Source of the DNA: Spirochaetota bacterium
GTDB lineage: Bacteria; Spirochaetota; UBA4802; UBA5368
Direction: 5' to 3'
Assembly (NCBI GenBank): GCA_004297825.1
Contig: SCSX01000093.1
Span: 1 to 64,000, forward strand
Length of the DNA stretch: 64,000 nt
A program made the position numbers and the translations under genes. Shown piece by piece: positions 40,983 through 50,404 of the stretch. A model generated the notes under the pieces. The model saw only the letters and a program-made list of their open reading frames with translations. It was not told the origin of the DNA and searched no databases. Position 1 is the stretch's first letter; every line of letters begins with the position of its first letter.

Positions 40983-42862
40983 TTTAGTTCACCTTTGGGC
41001 CTGTCGGCGAGTATCTCCAGGAATATCCCGAGCAGGCGGGGATCGAACAGCCGGTTCTCCTGCTCCCTGAGAAAGCCGATCGCCTCGTCCCCGCTCATCC
41101 CGCTGCGGTAGGGACGGTTCGCCGTGATCGCGTCGTAGACGTCGGCGAGGGTGATGATGCGGCCGGTGAGGGGAATGGCCTCGTCGCACAGTCCCGCGGG
41201 ATAACCGCTCCCGTCCCAGTGTTCGTGGTGATAGAGGATGCCGGGAAGGATCTTCCCGTAAGAGGGAATATCGCCGATAATGCGCGCGCCTTCCCGGGGA
41301 TGCGTCTTGATGATCGCGTATTCTTCCGTGGTAAGCCGCGCGGGCTTCTCGAGGATGAGCTCGGAGACGCCGATCTTTCCGATATCGTGCAGGAGGGCGG
41401 AAAAGGTGAGCGCCCGGAGATCGGGCTCGGGGAGGCCCAGGTGCATGCCGATCTCCTCCGCGTACTTCGCGACGCGTTCGCTGTGGCCGGCGGTCCATTT
41501 CGACTTGGCGTCGATCGCGCGGGTGAGCGCGATGAGGATGCCCATGAAGAGCTTTTCCTTCTCCTCGAATTCCTTCACGCTGTGAAGCGCGATTCCCACC
41601 TGGTCGGCGAGCATCGTGATCGATTCGATGGTCGCGGCGGGAAAATCTCCGGGGTCGTCTTTTCCGATCACGAGCGAGCCCAGGTAGCCGCCGCGCAGGT
41701 AGATGGGGACGTTGATAATCCTCCCGCAACAGAATGAGTAGAGCACGCCCGACGATTCGGCGGCGGAGCCGCAGATAAACTGGTAGAGGTCGGTGATGTT
41801 GCGCGCGTGTCCCGGGTCCAGGTCCGCGAGGGGAACGAAGGGGCGCTCTCCCAGTATCCCCTTCACCGCGTGCCGGTAGAGCGAGAGCACCTCGAAACCC
41901 TTTTCATTTTCACGGTAGAGCGCGAGCGCGACCGATGCGCTCGTGAAGAGATCCGAGACGATGCCGATCACCCGGTCGAGAAGGTCGGCGCGGGATACCG
42001 ATGAGAGCACGGCCTTGTCGATCATGTTCATTGTGTCCATGGTCTTCATTCGGCGGTCGATCTCGCTGATCTGTGCGTCCAGGTTCCGGGACATCGTGTT
42101 GAGGGCGATCGAGAGCTCGCCCAGTTCGTCGCGGCGCGCGAGGTGGAAGGACGAATCCGTCTCCCCCGAGGCGCGCCGCGAGGCCGTGTCCGAGAGCGCG
42201 CGGATCGGCCGGAGTATCCGCCAGGAAAATAATTTTCCCAGGACGAGGGATACCACCAGGATGACGATGCTGAAAAGAATGAATTCCTGGACGTCATGCT
42301 TGATAAAGGAGCTGAGGCCCCGGCGGTTCGTCTCCATCCGGATGATGTAGGTGTACCTGCTGCCGAATCCGGGAACCTTGATGAACAGCGCAGCGGTATC
42401 GCCTTTTCCCCAGAAGGGAGCGGAATCGGAATACAGGCTGTGCCGGTTCGCCTTGTCGAGGCCGCGCGCGACGATATCGCTCACCGCGGCGCTCCTGAAA
42501 ATATTTTTATCGTCAAGGCGGATGGAACGCCATGTCCTGTCCGTGGTGCCGCGGAAATACAGGGTGCCGCGTACGTCCCCGTGCCCCGGATCGTCGGGCC
42601 TCTCAAGGTAGCGGAAGAGCCTTGAAAATCCCGGGTGCTCCCGGTCGAGGATCGTTTCTATGAGCTCGCCCTCCCGGGTATCGGTCAGGTTCTGAATAAG
42701 CGGAATCAGGGTCGAGGAGATCACCTGGAGGCCGTGGCGCGATGACGCGGTGGTGACAAAGATGAAGGAGAGGTACCCGATGATGAACCCGAATACCACG
42801 AAGTAGGACGTGAGCTTGAGCCCCAGGATGGAGGGCCGGAGCGAGAGAAGGAATTTTTTCAT
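40979..42862 (-). CDS. Membrane HAMP-GAF-HD-GYP phosphodiesterase
   Basis: This 627-residue protein has an N-terminal membrane helix (about residues 14-36) and a periplasmic sensor domain (about 37-200). A second helix (about 205-225) and a HAMP segment with RRDELGELSIALNTM follow. The GAF-like domain (about 290-440) leads to an HD-GYP domain with GHSERVAKYAEEIG, HDIGKIGVSE, HHEHWDGSGYPAGL and the closing DVYDAITANRPY. It should hydrolyse cyclic di-GMP in response to an external or envelope signal. The start at 42862 begins KKFLLSLRPSILGLKL; a frame from 42976 adds 38 unlike residues. It overlaps the HicB-like gene by four bases. Confidence 0.93.
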   Translation of the reverse strand: MKKFLLSLRPSILGLKLTSYFVVFGFIIGYLSFIFVTTASSRHGLQVISSTLIPLIQNLTDTREGELIETILDREHPGFSRLFRYLERPDDPGHGDVRGTLYFRGTTDRTWRSIRLDDKNIFRSAAVSDIVARGLDKANRHSLYSDSAPFWGKGDTAALFIKVPGFGSRYTYIIRMETNRRGLSSFIKHDVQEFILFSIVILVVSLVLGKLFSWRILRPIRALSDTASRRASGETDSSFHLARRDELGELSIALNTMSRNLDAQISEIDRRMKTMDTMNMIDKAVLSSVSRADLLDRVIGIVSDLFTSASVALALYRENEKGFEVLSLYRHAVKGILGERPFVPLADLDPGHARNITDLYQFICGSAAESSGVLYSFCCGRIINVPIYLRGGYLGSLVIGKDDPGDFPAATIESITMLADQVGIALHSVKEFEEKEKLFMGILIALTRAIDAKSKWTAGHSERVAKYAEEIGMHLGLPEPDLRALTFSALLHDIGKIGVSELILEKPARLTTEEYAIIKTHPREGARIIGDIPSYGKILPGILYHHEHWDGSGYPAGLCDEAIPLTGRIITLADVYDAITANRPYRSGMSGDEAIGFLREQENRLFDPRLLGIFLEILADRPKGELK

Positions 42863-43059
42863 AGAGTGCAGCTCATGGCGCCCATTCGATGCGGTATGCC
42901 CGGCGGCTCGATTCCCGCGTTCCGCCGGAATCACGACGCATCGTCGCGTTGCCGGACACCTTACAGCATACAACAATCATAGCACCAATTACGTCAACAT
43001 GGATTTATCCTATTCTTTATCTCTTCTATCGCCGTTAATCCTTCATCTCCTCATCTCCT

Positions 43060-43120
43060 ATGAAAGGCGCTACCACGATGAGCGTCGTTCATGAAAGCTT
43101 TTGCGTGAACAAAGCGTATC
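43060..43120 (+). repeat. Dispersed repeat family 2, copy A
   Basis: From ATGAAAGGCGC at 43060 to AAAGCGTATC at 43111-43120, this non-coding stretch matches 57457-57526 and part of 63920-63986. Shared words are ATGAAAGGCGC, GCATCGTTTC-like and GGAACAAAGCGTATC. A truncated copy starts at 43271 (ATGAAGGGCGCCCTC). Confidence 0.55.
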
Positions 43121-43174
43121 GGTGCGGGCGCAGGGTGGGGGAGGGGTGGGGATGGAAAAGATGGTGGGGATAAA

Positions 43175-43262
43175 TGGCGGATTAACCGCCAATGCACGCG
43201 AATAGACGCGAATCTAAAAAATAATTCGCGTCTATTCGCGGTTGCTTCCTTATCCCGTCAAT
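43175..43262 (-). repeat. Dispersed palindromic repeat, copy 3 (inverted)
   Basis: Read on the minus strand, this is the same element as at 5441-5530 and 6441-6525. It includes GACGGGATAAGGAAGCAACC, CGCGAATAGACGCGAAT and GCATTGGCGGTTAATCCGCC. The centre differs (ATTATTTTTTAGATT). It lies in the gap before the helical-repeat lipoprotein gene at 43313. Confidence 0.7.
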
Positions 43263-43312
43263 CATCCCCCATGAAGGGCGCCCTCAGGAAAAGCAGAGTC
43301 AGTAGTGCTTCC

Positions 43313-45403
43313 TCACCATCCCATGCCGCAGGCAGTACACGGCGTGCGGAAATCCGGATCGAAGGGAGGCAGGCCGTCGCCGCCCGGGTCGCCCACCCGG
43401 TCGCCGCATCCGATCATGGGCACCATCATCTCGATGCCCGTTCCGTTCATTACGGCGGCGAGGTCGGCTGCGCCGTCGGCGCTGTTGATCATGGCGGCGA
43501 CGTGTACGGACCCAAGGCCGGGGAACGCCCGTCCCTGGTAGACGACGCCTGCCCTCATGAGGCGCACGAGACCCTCGCGTACGGTGACGGACGAGCCGTT
43601 GTACGCAAGGACCGGGTTGAGCGACGCGAGAAGTCCCGCCAACCGACCCGCCTCGTCTAAAGCGCCAATTGAGTGTATCAGCCCCGCCATGTGGTCGTGG
43701 CCCAGGCCCGCCGAGGCATCCGCGGCGTAGGGGGCTATGAGCGAGGCCATGAGCGCGTCCCGCGTGCCGTTCAGGTCGGAGATGATCCTTGCCGTCTTGG
43801 GGACGTCGGACAAATCAAGACCGTTGATGAGGCCCGTGAGGTCGGCGATGTCCGCGCGCGGATCCGCGATCACGGCGTTGATAAAACCGACCAGGAGACT
43901 CGAATTTCCGATCAGGTTTATCAGGCCGGATAATTTTGCGGGATCGCCCACGCCGTCAAGGAGCCGCGCGGTATCGGCGAGGGTCGTGACGTTGTCGATC
44001 ATGTTGACGAGCTTTCCCACGCCGGTCGCGGAGGAGCCAAGGAGAGGATTCCACGAATTGGGACCCTCTATGTCGTTCAGGAGGATGGATACTTTGTGAG
44101 CGCTCGCGACCCTGAGCGCGTTCATGAGATCCGCCATGGCGGTAATCGCGGAAACGTTGTTCATCACGAACACGAGATCGTCGATGTCGGCCGTTCCGTC
44201 TATCACCGCCGCGAGTTTTCTCCCGGCGGCCCCGGCGTCGGCGTTGCCGTCGTCGTCGAGTCTCGATCCGGCCGCGACTCCGTTCACCAGTCCCGCCATG
44301 TGCGCAGGCGTAACGCCGCCCATGATGGTCACGAGCTTCGCCGGGTCTTCCACGCCGTCGACCACGCGCGCCATGGTGCCTATGCTGTTTTCATGGGGCG
44401 GCGCCAGGTCAGGGCTGTCGCACCGCGTCCACACGTCTACGACCAGGGGTATATCGGCGACGGCAAGGGAGCGCATGAGCGAGCGGAGGCGCTCCATGCG
44501 GGTCACGCCGTTGATCATGACAGACAGCTTCCTGATCCAGGTGGTCGTCGGATCGGTCCCGCCTGCTATTACCGGCAACAGCTTGTGGCGCAGATATTCT
44601 ATCTGCGCAGCGTCGTCCCCCGGCCCCTCGACGGTCCTCGCGCCGTTGACCAGGTAATGCATCTTGCCCGGATCGACGACGCCCCGGAAGAGCGCCACGA
44701 CGACGCCCAGCCCCCTGAGCTGCGCGCCGGAGACGATGTCCGGGGTACTCACCGGCGGCGCCGTGCCGGCGTCCATCTGGTCGATGAAAAACACGATATC
44801 CCTGGCGTCGATAACGCCGTTGACCAGCGCGATGATCTTCACCGGGTCATCCAGGTAGACGATGAGAAAGGCGAGCTTTTCCATGTAGGCGTCGTCGGTC
44901 GCGGGATCCGCATATTCGAGCCCCAGGCGGTTGATTACGCTCACGAGCTTTCCGGCGTTCACCATGCCGTCCACGAGCCGCGCCACCGCATCGAGATAAT
45001 TGTAATCGTCCAGGCCGCAGTCCGCGCAGCGGTGCGTTCCGGGGATGTCGTACCTTCCCAGCGGATACCCGGCAACGGGACGGTTGCACCCGAGCCTCCG
45101 GATCGCGCTCATCAGGTGCAGCGTCTTGCGGGCCCCGCATCGCTTCACCACCTCGACCATCTTGTCTACCGAGCATTTGTCTATCAGGTACAGCAGGTGA
45201 TCGATCGGGAGGCCGGGCTCGGCCGGGTCATTGGGATCGTTCAATAGGACGTCCATCTCCCCGGGTCCAAGCTCGCGCATGAACCGGCCCACCGCGGAAT
45301 CGTCCATCGTCGATTTCATCGGTTCGATGTCGCCGGTGCCCATGCAGGAAACGAAGAGCAATGCGGCCAGGATGCACGGTTTCGCAATGGATCGTTTCAT
45401 CAT
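43313..45403 (-). CDS. Helical-repeat lipoprotein C (696 aa), unrecognised family
   Basis: This protein has a lipoprotein signal peptide (lipobox FVSC). Almost the whole length is then short helical repeats of about 13-20 residues with a core L/I/M-L/I/V-N-x-V/I, for example LVNMIDNVTTLAD and KLSGLINLIGN. The C-terminal module FPGLGSVHVAAMIN then GCGDRVGDPGGDGLPPFDPD is shared with the 882-residue paralogue, as are long stretches of its repeats. Several Cys residues (HRCADCG) lie near residue 130. It is the last gene of the operon, and its ATG overlaps the stop of the upstream barrel gene. Function unknown; it is probably an alpha-solenoid on the outer membrane. Confidence 0.75.
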   Translation of the reverse strand: MMKRSIAKPCILAALLFVSCMGTGDIEPMKSTMDDSAVGRFMRELGPGEMDVLLNDPNDPAEPGLPIDHLLYLIDKCSVDKMVEVVKRCGARKTLHLMSAIRRLGCNRPVAGYPLGRYDIPGTHRCADCGLDDYNYLDAVARLVDGMVNAGKLVSVINRLGLEYADPATDDAYMEKLAFLIVYLDDPVKIIALVNGVIDARDIVFFIDQMDAGTAPPVSTPDIVSGAQLRGLGVVVALFRGVVDPGKMHYLVNGARTVEGPGDDAAQIEYLRHKLLPVIAGGTDPTTTWIRKLSVMINGVTRMERLRSLMRSLAVADIPLVVDVWTRCDSPDLAPPHENSIGTMARVVDGVEDPAKLVTIMGGVTPAHMAGLVNGVAAGSRLDDDGNADAGAAGRKLAAVIDGTADIDDLVFVMNNVSAITAMADLMNALRVASAHKVSILLNDIEGPNSWNPLLGSSATGVGKLVNMIDNVTTLADTARLLDGVGDPAKLSGLINLIGNSSLLVGFINAVIADPRADIADLTGLINGLDLSDVPKTARIISDLNGTRDALMASLIAPYAADASAGLGHDHMAGLIHSIGALDEAGRLAGLLASLNPVLAYNGSSVTVREGLVRLMRAGVVYQGRAFPGLGSVHVAAMINSADGAADLAAVMNGTGIEMMVPMIGCGDRVGDPGGDGLPPFDPDFRTPCTACGMGW

Positions 45404-46476
45404 CGCAGCCTCTGGGAGTATCCGATTGTCGCCAGGAAGCCGGTCTGGGAGAAGACGGCGCTCCTGGATTCGTCGTGAACCCGGCGCGTGTAGGTCGCGC
45501 CGTCGATAGTCTCGCTCCAGCTTCCGCTCCGGTTCATGGTCACCGGTGTTTCCTGGCGGATCCAGCCCGCGCGAAGCTCGACGGATCTTCCCCCGCCCAA
45601 ATCGAGGCGGCCGCCGGCGAAGAGTCCCGTGCGCAGGGAGACGCCGTTGAAAAAACTTTCCTGGATTGTGGCGCTCACGCGGCGGTCCTGGCCGGTCGAC
45701 GCCAGGTGGAGGAGGTCGGAGGTCATGGTGATTTTACGCGAGCCGCTCACTATCGCCATGCCCGCTTCAAGACCGGCGAAGGGGACGAGTTTCATTTTCC
45801 AGCTCCCCAGCGCGACGCCGTTTTCGTGGAACCACGCCAGGCTCATGGACGGCGCGAGGATGAAGAGCTCCTCGCGCAGGGCGATCGTGCCGGTGTAGGC
45901 GATGTCCGCGGGTTCGGGGGCGATCGCTTCGGAATTGTGGTAGATAATGGAACCATGATAAACGTGTTTCACGGAATCGGTAACAGGGTACCATGAGAGC
46001 GATACGCCGGCCCGAATGCCGCGAAAGCCCTGCAGGGTTTCGATCGAATCGAGCAGGGGAACGCTTTCGGGCTTTATGCCCATCATGTATTCCAGCGTTA
46101 TCACGGGGTACCCGCCGCCGGCACTCCCTGCCGATGCGTTCACGTTGTCGGAATAATAGACGTGATCGTTGTCGGGGCTGAAGCTCTCGTCCCGGAAAAA
46201 GAGGTCTTCCTTCATCGCCTTTGCATAGCTGTCCCGCCATGAATTTGACATGGAAAACGCGTGGTACCCGGCGCGCACGGAAACCTCAGAGAGGTAGAGC
46301 GCTCCTGCGTATATCCGTGAAGGCCATGTAACCATTGCACCTAAAAAAATCAATGCGGTCGTCACGATTAAACGGCAGCCACGGAGGCTCAGAGACACGG
46401 AGGGTGAATAATCTGTCCGCCTGAATCCCTCCTCTGCGTCTATGTGTCTCTGTGGCCCATTATTCGACATCGTCAT
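45400..46476 (-). CDS. Outer-membrane beta-barrel protein 2
   Basis: This protein of about 358 residues has a delayed signal peptide (RLIVTTALIFLGAMVTW near residue 36). Alternating beta-strand patterns follow, as in outer-membrane barrels, ending in GFLATIGYS. It is a paralogue of the barrel upstream: ALREELFILAPSMSLAW here matches VLNEEVWILSPTFTYDY there. The ATG at 46476 overlaps the stop of that gene (ATGA), supporting this start. Odd: the first 35 residues are encoded by a stretch that resembles an intergenic repeat (46378-46462) and precede the signal peptide, so a downstream non-ATG start is possible. Its stop overlaps the start of lipoprotein C. Confidence 0.7.
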   Translation of the reverse strand: MTMSNNGPQRHIDAEEGFRRTDYSPSVSLSLRGCRLIVTTALIFLGAMVTWPSRIYAGALYLSEVSVRAGYHAFSMSNSWRDSYAKAMKEDLFFRDESFSPDNDHVYYSDNVNASAGSAGGGYPVITLEYMMGIKPESVPLLDSIETLQGFRGIRAGVSLSWYPVTDSVKHVYHGSIIYHNSEAIAPEPADIAYTGTIALREELFILAPSMSLAWFHENGVALGSWKMKLVPFAGLEAGMAIVSGSRKITMTSDLLHLASTGQDRRVSATIQESFFNGVSLRTGLFAGGRLDLGGGRSVELRAGWIRQETPVTMNRSGSWSETIDGATYTRRVHDESRSAVFSQTGFLATIGYSQRLR

Positions 46477-47546
46477 ATCGATATCCCCGCCTGGATGAAT
46501 ATTCCCGTGAGCTGAACCCTGTTCGTCTCCCGGGTCTTAAACGGTTTCCCGTCCACCGTGATCGACGAGAGGGGGAACGAAATCGGCATGACGTCGCCTC
46601 CCATGTAGATGGTGGACGCGCCGTCGACGTCCCGGTGCACGTCCACAAAACCGGCCGATACTCCCATGCGGAGGTCCAGCGTGCAGGAGTCGGAAAAATA
46701 TTTCCGGTAGCCGCAGTATGCTTGAAGGCGGACCCCGGCGTCGTTCACGGCCGTCGACTGCACACTGCCTTCCAGCAGCCGTTCGCTATAGGGATCGGCG
46801 GAGATGTCGGTCCTTCTTGCCCTGAAGCGGATATCCTGTTTAAGCGTGAGGATCATGAGCGACAGGCTCGTCCCCGCGGTCAGCATCCCCCACGGGGCCT
46901 GGAAGAACGAGTAATCGTAGGTGAAGGTCGGGGACAGGATCCAGACCTCCTCGTTCAGTACCATCTGGAGACGGTAATCGCCGTTACCCGACACGGGATC
47001 CACGAATCCGAGTTTCGCCATGGGGCAGTCGTCGATATCCGGCTTCACCTCCTCGTGGATGGTCATGCCCGTGTCGGCGTCTATGGTGTTGAGCTTCACC
47101 ATGCCGGCGAGCCCCAGGGAAAGCTCGAACCGGTGACGGCCGCGCCCGTGCCCGAGGCCGAGCTCCGTCATGGGAAGGACGCTCGTCCGGGCGCGCTTGA
47201 CGGAATCGCGCGCCGTCATCGTCACGGTGGTATCGAAATTGACCGCCGAGAGCCGCACGTCCTTGCCGGAAAAAAAATCCTCGATCTGCCCCAGGGCGTT
47301 CTCGATCTCCGGTCCCATGCGGTAATATCCCGCCGAGGCGCCCAGGCGCGTATACCACTCGTCCGCGCCTTCGCCCTCTTCACGTGCCGGATCGATCCGC
47401 TCGTCGGGTCCCAGCGGCTTGCCCTGCGCGCCCTTATCGAGCCGGCCGCGCGGGGAGGCGTCTTCCGCGGCGCAAGGGAGCGCGGCCATGGATCCGATAC
47501 ACGCCGCGATGAACGCAAGGGCGATTGCCGTGAAGATGCGCTTCAT
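46473..47546 (-). CDS. Outer-membrane beta-barrel protein 1
   Basis: This 357-residue protein has a clear signal peptide (KRIFTAIALAFIAACIGSMAALPCAA). Many amphipathic beta-strands follow, ending in TGIFIQAGISI, a hydrophobic end suited to barrel assembly. Aromatic-flanked segments like WILSPTFTYDYSFFQAPWG support a barrel. The ATG at 47546 follows GAGAGAATC and lies 8 bases after the lipoprotein B stop; a longer frame to 48524 is only a shadow inside that gene. It overlaps the paralogous barrel gene by four bases. It probably forms a channel or scaffold used with the helical-repeat lipoproteins. Confidence 0.75.
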   Translation of the reverse strand: MKRIFTAIALAFIAACIGSMAALPCAAEDASPRGRLDKGAQGKPLGPDERIDPAREEGEGADEWYTRLGASAGYYRMGPEIENALGQIEDFFSGKDVRLSAVNFDTTVTMTARDSVKRARTSVLPMTELGLGHGRGRHRFELSLGLAGMVKLNTIDADTGMTIHEEVKPDIDDCPMAKLGFVDPVSGNGDYRLQMVLNEEVWILSPTFTYDYSFFQAPWGMLTAGTSLSLMILTLKQDIRFRARRTDISADPYSERLLEGSVQSTAVNDAGVRLQAYCGYRKYFSDSCTLDLRMGVSAGFVDVHRDVDGASTIYMGGDVMPISFPLSSITVDGKPFKTRETNRVQLTGIFIQAGISI

Positions 47547-47554
47547 GATTCTCT

Positions 47555-50203
47555 CTACCACATCCCCAGCGCGGTGCAGGGCGCATGGAAATCGGGATCG
47601 AACGGCGGCAGCCCGTTGTTGTCCGGGTCGCCCACGCGGTCGCCGCATCCCACCATGGGCACCATCTGGTCGATGCCTATGGCGTTCATGAGCGCGGCCA
47701 TGTCGGCGGGATCGTCCACCCCGTTCATCATGACGGCGGTGTGCACGGGCCCAATGCCCGGGAAGGTCTGCCCCCCGTAAAGGACGCCGGCCCTGAGGAG
47801 CCGCACCATTCCCGCGCGCTTCGATATGGGAGAGCCAAGGTAGTAGACATTCGCATTCAGCGAGGTGATGAGCGTCGCGAGCTTTCCGGCCGACGATGCG
47901 TCGGTCAGGCTGGTCATGAGGGTTACCATCGTGGCGTATCCCACGCCCTTGGTCGCATCGGCGGCATAGACCGCCATGAGGCCGGCGACGAGCGCGTTGT
48001 TGGTGCCGTTCAGGTCGGTCACGAGCCGGGCCATCTTCGGGATGTCGTTCACCCTGTCGATGCCGTTCATGAGGCCCACCATGTCGGCGGTCGTCGCGTC
48101 GGGATCCGCGATCACGGCGTTGATGAGTCCGACCACGAGGTTCGAGTTCGCCACCTGGTTGATGAAATCCGAGAGCTTGAGCGCCTCGGCGATGCCGTCC
48201 ATGAGCGCGGCGACGTCGGCCAGGCTCGATATGTTGTCGATCATGTTGACGAGCTTCCCGTTCCCCGTGGCCGCGGCCGGCGCGCCGGCGTTCCAGCCGT
48301 TGGTCCCGGTGATGTTGTTGACAAGCGTCGCCATTCGGGGGGTGCTCGCGATGCGAAGCGTGTTGATCAGGTCCGCCATCTTCGAAAAGTTGGATACATT
48401 GTTCAGGACGAACACCAGGTCGTTCACGTCGGTGGTCCCGTCGATCACGTTGTTGAGCTTCTTCCCCGCTGCCTGCGTGTCGTCCACGGTCGCCCCGGTG
48501 TGGACGGGCTGCGCATCGGACCATTGCGATCCGGCGGCAACGTTGTTCACCAGGCTCGTCACGCTGGCCGGCGCCACGCTGTCGATCACCCCGATGAGCT
48601 TCTGCACCTGCGCCGCGTGCTCGACCATGTAGATGAGGGTCACGACCGCGGTGTCGTTGGGCCAGGGGCTCGATCCCGTGTGGATGCCGTTTATGATGAA
48701 GGAAAGATTTGCGAGCACGCTCACATCGTACACGAGGTCTATCATCTTGTCGATGTCGCTCACTCCCTGGACGAGCTCCGCGACTTTTAAAGGCCCCTGC
48801 TGGGCGTTGCTGAGCGAGGTGATGAGCTCGTTCATCTTCGCGAGGTAATTGGCCTGGTTTCCGATGTTGCCGAATATCCGCTGCCCGTCCATGAGCTGGC
48901 GCATGCGCGGTATGGTCGCGAGTTCCACGTTTTCAAGGATGAATCCCAGGTTCTGGGACGGGACCGCGTTCACCCCCGGGTCCGCGAGGCTCGCGATGAG
49001 CGCGATCATGTCGTCGGACTCGGTCATGTCCTGGATGAGGCGCATCATCTTGGTCATGTCGCTCACCTGGTTCATGATGCTTATGAGCTTGGCCGGGTTG
49101 GGCGCCGCGGACAGCCCGTTGATGATGCCGGCAAGCCGCACCATCCCGGAATCGGCGCCCGAGGGGTTGCCGCTCCAGTGCTGCGCGGCCCCCGCCTGGC
49201 CGGCCCATGTGCTGTTGTCTTCCATCTGGTTGATGAGCGCGCTCATCTTCAGGGGCTGGCCGATATTGTCTATCATATAGACGATGGTGCCCGCCGATGC
49301 GACATTGTTGAGGACATAGCCCATCTTGGAGGTGCACCCGGGATTCATCCCGTTCATGATCGCGCAGAGATTGGGCACCGACGATACCGTCTGTACCAGC
49401 GTCACCATCTTGGACATGTCGGTCACGCAGTCGACCACCTCGACGACGTTTTCGGTATCGTTAAGGCCGGAGAGCATGTCCCGGAGCTTCGTGGTCACCG
49501 TCGCCGCGGGGAGCCCCGTCATGATGGTGATCACCTTGTTCAGGTCCCCGGCATGGGAGATGAGCTTGGCCAGCCGGTCGAGCCTTTCCTGGTCCGTGGG
49601 ATTCCCGTCCCCGGTGGTCTCGTCGTGCATATCGCGCGTAACGCCAAGGGCGTTCACCAGGGCGACCAGTTTTTCATTGACCTCGTCGGGCGAGAGGGCG
49701 TTCACGAAATCGCCGATCCTCTGCACCGTGTCCTGGTCGGAGGGCAGGCTCCCGTCGTAGCGGTTCATCGTCATCCAGTGGTCGACGGTGTTCATGAGGC
49801 TCACCACGCGCGCGGCGCCCAGGCCCGTTTCGGAACCGGCGGGATAATCGCTTCCCACGATGGCGATGAGCTTGTTCATGTCGGATATGATATTCACCAA
49901 TAGGATCAGGTTGGAGACGCCCACCCCGTAGGAGAGCAGGTCCATTTCGCCCGTCCCCATCTCATCGTAGAGAATGGCGGTCTTTTCCTGGCCGATTCCC
50001 GCAACGAGCCGGTCGTACATTTCCGACGAGGTCAGCCCGCTGTCATGCTCCCGGCTTTCGCCGTAGCGCGTCGCCGGCCCGTCCGTCGGCTTGGCGCATC
50101 CCGACTGGACGACCGTAACCGCCAGCAGAAGCGCCACAAACATCATCGCCGATCGGCCCCGAATACCCGTCCTGGTTTTTTTACCGTGCATGTTTTTTTT
50201 CAT
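47555..50203 (-). CDS. Helical-repeat lipoprotein B (882 aa), unrecognised family
   Basis: This protein has a signal peptide with lipobox VQSGC. An N-terminal module (GIGQEKTAILYDEMGTGEMD, then GVGVSNLILLVNIISDMNKL) is shared with the 1282-residue paralogue. Dozens of short repeats with cores like LVNMIDNISS, KLSDFINQVAN and VGLINAVIAD follow. The C-terminal module is FPGIGPVHTAVMMN then GCGDRVGDPDNNGLPPFDPD. The D-x-x-K and L-I/V-N spacing suggests an alpha-solenoid of single helices. A GGAGGGTC site precedes the ATG. It lies 8 bases before a barrel gene. I know of no named family with this pattern. Confidence 0.75.
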   Translation of the reverse strand: MKKNMHGKKTRTGIRGRSAMMFVALLLAVTVVQSGCAKPTDGPATRYGESREHDSGLTSSEMYDRLVAGIGQEKTAILYDEMGTGEMDLLSYGVGVSNLILLVNIISDMNKLIAIVGSDYPAGSETGLGAARVVSLMNTVDHWMTMNRYDGSLPSDQDTVQRIGDFVNALSPDEVNEKLVALVNALGVTRDMHDETTGDGNPTDQERLDRLAKLISHAGDLNKVITIMTGLPAATVTTKLRDMLSGLNDTENVVEVVDCVTDMSKMVTLVQTVSSVPNLCAIMNGMNPGCTSKMGYVLNNVASAGTIVYMIDNIGQPLKMSALINQMEDNSTWAGQAGAAQHWSGNPSGADSGMVRLAGIINGLSAAPNPAKLISIMNQVSDMTKMMRLIQDMTESDDMIALIASLADPGVNAVPSQNLGFILENVELATIPRMRQLMDGQRIFGNIGNQANYLAKMNELITSLSNAQQGPLKVAELVQGVSDIDKMIDLVYDVSVLANLSFIINGIHTGSSPWPNDTAVVTLIYMVEHAAQVQKLIGVIDSVAPASVTSLVNNVAAGSQWSDAQPVHTGATVDDTQAAGKKLNNVIDGTTDVNDLVFVLNNVSNFSKMADLINTLRIASTPRMATLVNNITGTNGWNAGAPAAATGNGKLVNMIDNISSLADVAALMDGIAEALKLSDFINQVANSNLVVGLINAVIADPDATTADMVGLMNGIDRVNDIPKMARLVTDLNGTNNALVAGLMAVYAADATKGVGYATMVTLMTSLTDASSAGKLATLITSLNANVYYLGSPISKRAGMVRLLRAGVLYGGQTFPGIGPVHTAVMMNGVDDPADMAALMNAIGIDQMVPMVGCGDRVGDPDNNGLPPFDPDFHAPCTALGMW

Positions 50204-50404
50204 TTGAGACCCTCCAGTTTTATTTTCACCCCTCCCCCTTGACGGGGGAGGCGGGGTGGGGGTGATGAAGCCCGGTTTTATTACCGCTCATCCTGCCCAT
50301 CAAAGAATTCTCATCAAGAAACGCGCCTCACCCTCCCCTGTCCCCTCCCCTCAAGGGAGGGGGATGTGGATGGTCGCTTCTCCGGAATCAATAAAGCATT
50401 TGTT
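50204..50404. repeat. Palindromic repeats between operon genes
   Basis: CTCCCCC/GGGGGAG around TTGAC (50232-50250) and CCCCTCCC/GGGAGGGG around a short centre (50342-50363) form two G/C-rich hairpins in the gap between the zincin and lipoprotein B genes. They may attenuate transcription or come from dispersed repeats. No coding frame is supported. Confidence 0.5.

Noticed and set aside
47547-48524. N-terminal extension of the barrel gene to a 683-codon frame
   Set aside because: The extension lies wholly inside the lipoprotein B gene in another frame and is Arg/Gly/His-rich. A proper signal peptide and ribosome-binding site start at 47546.
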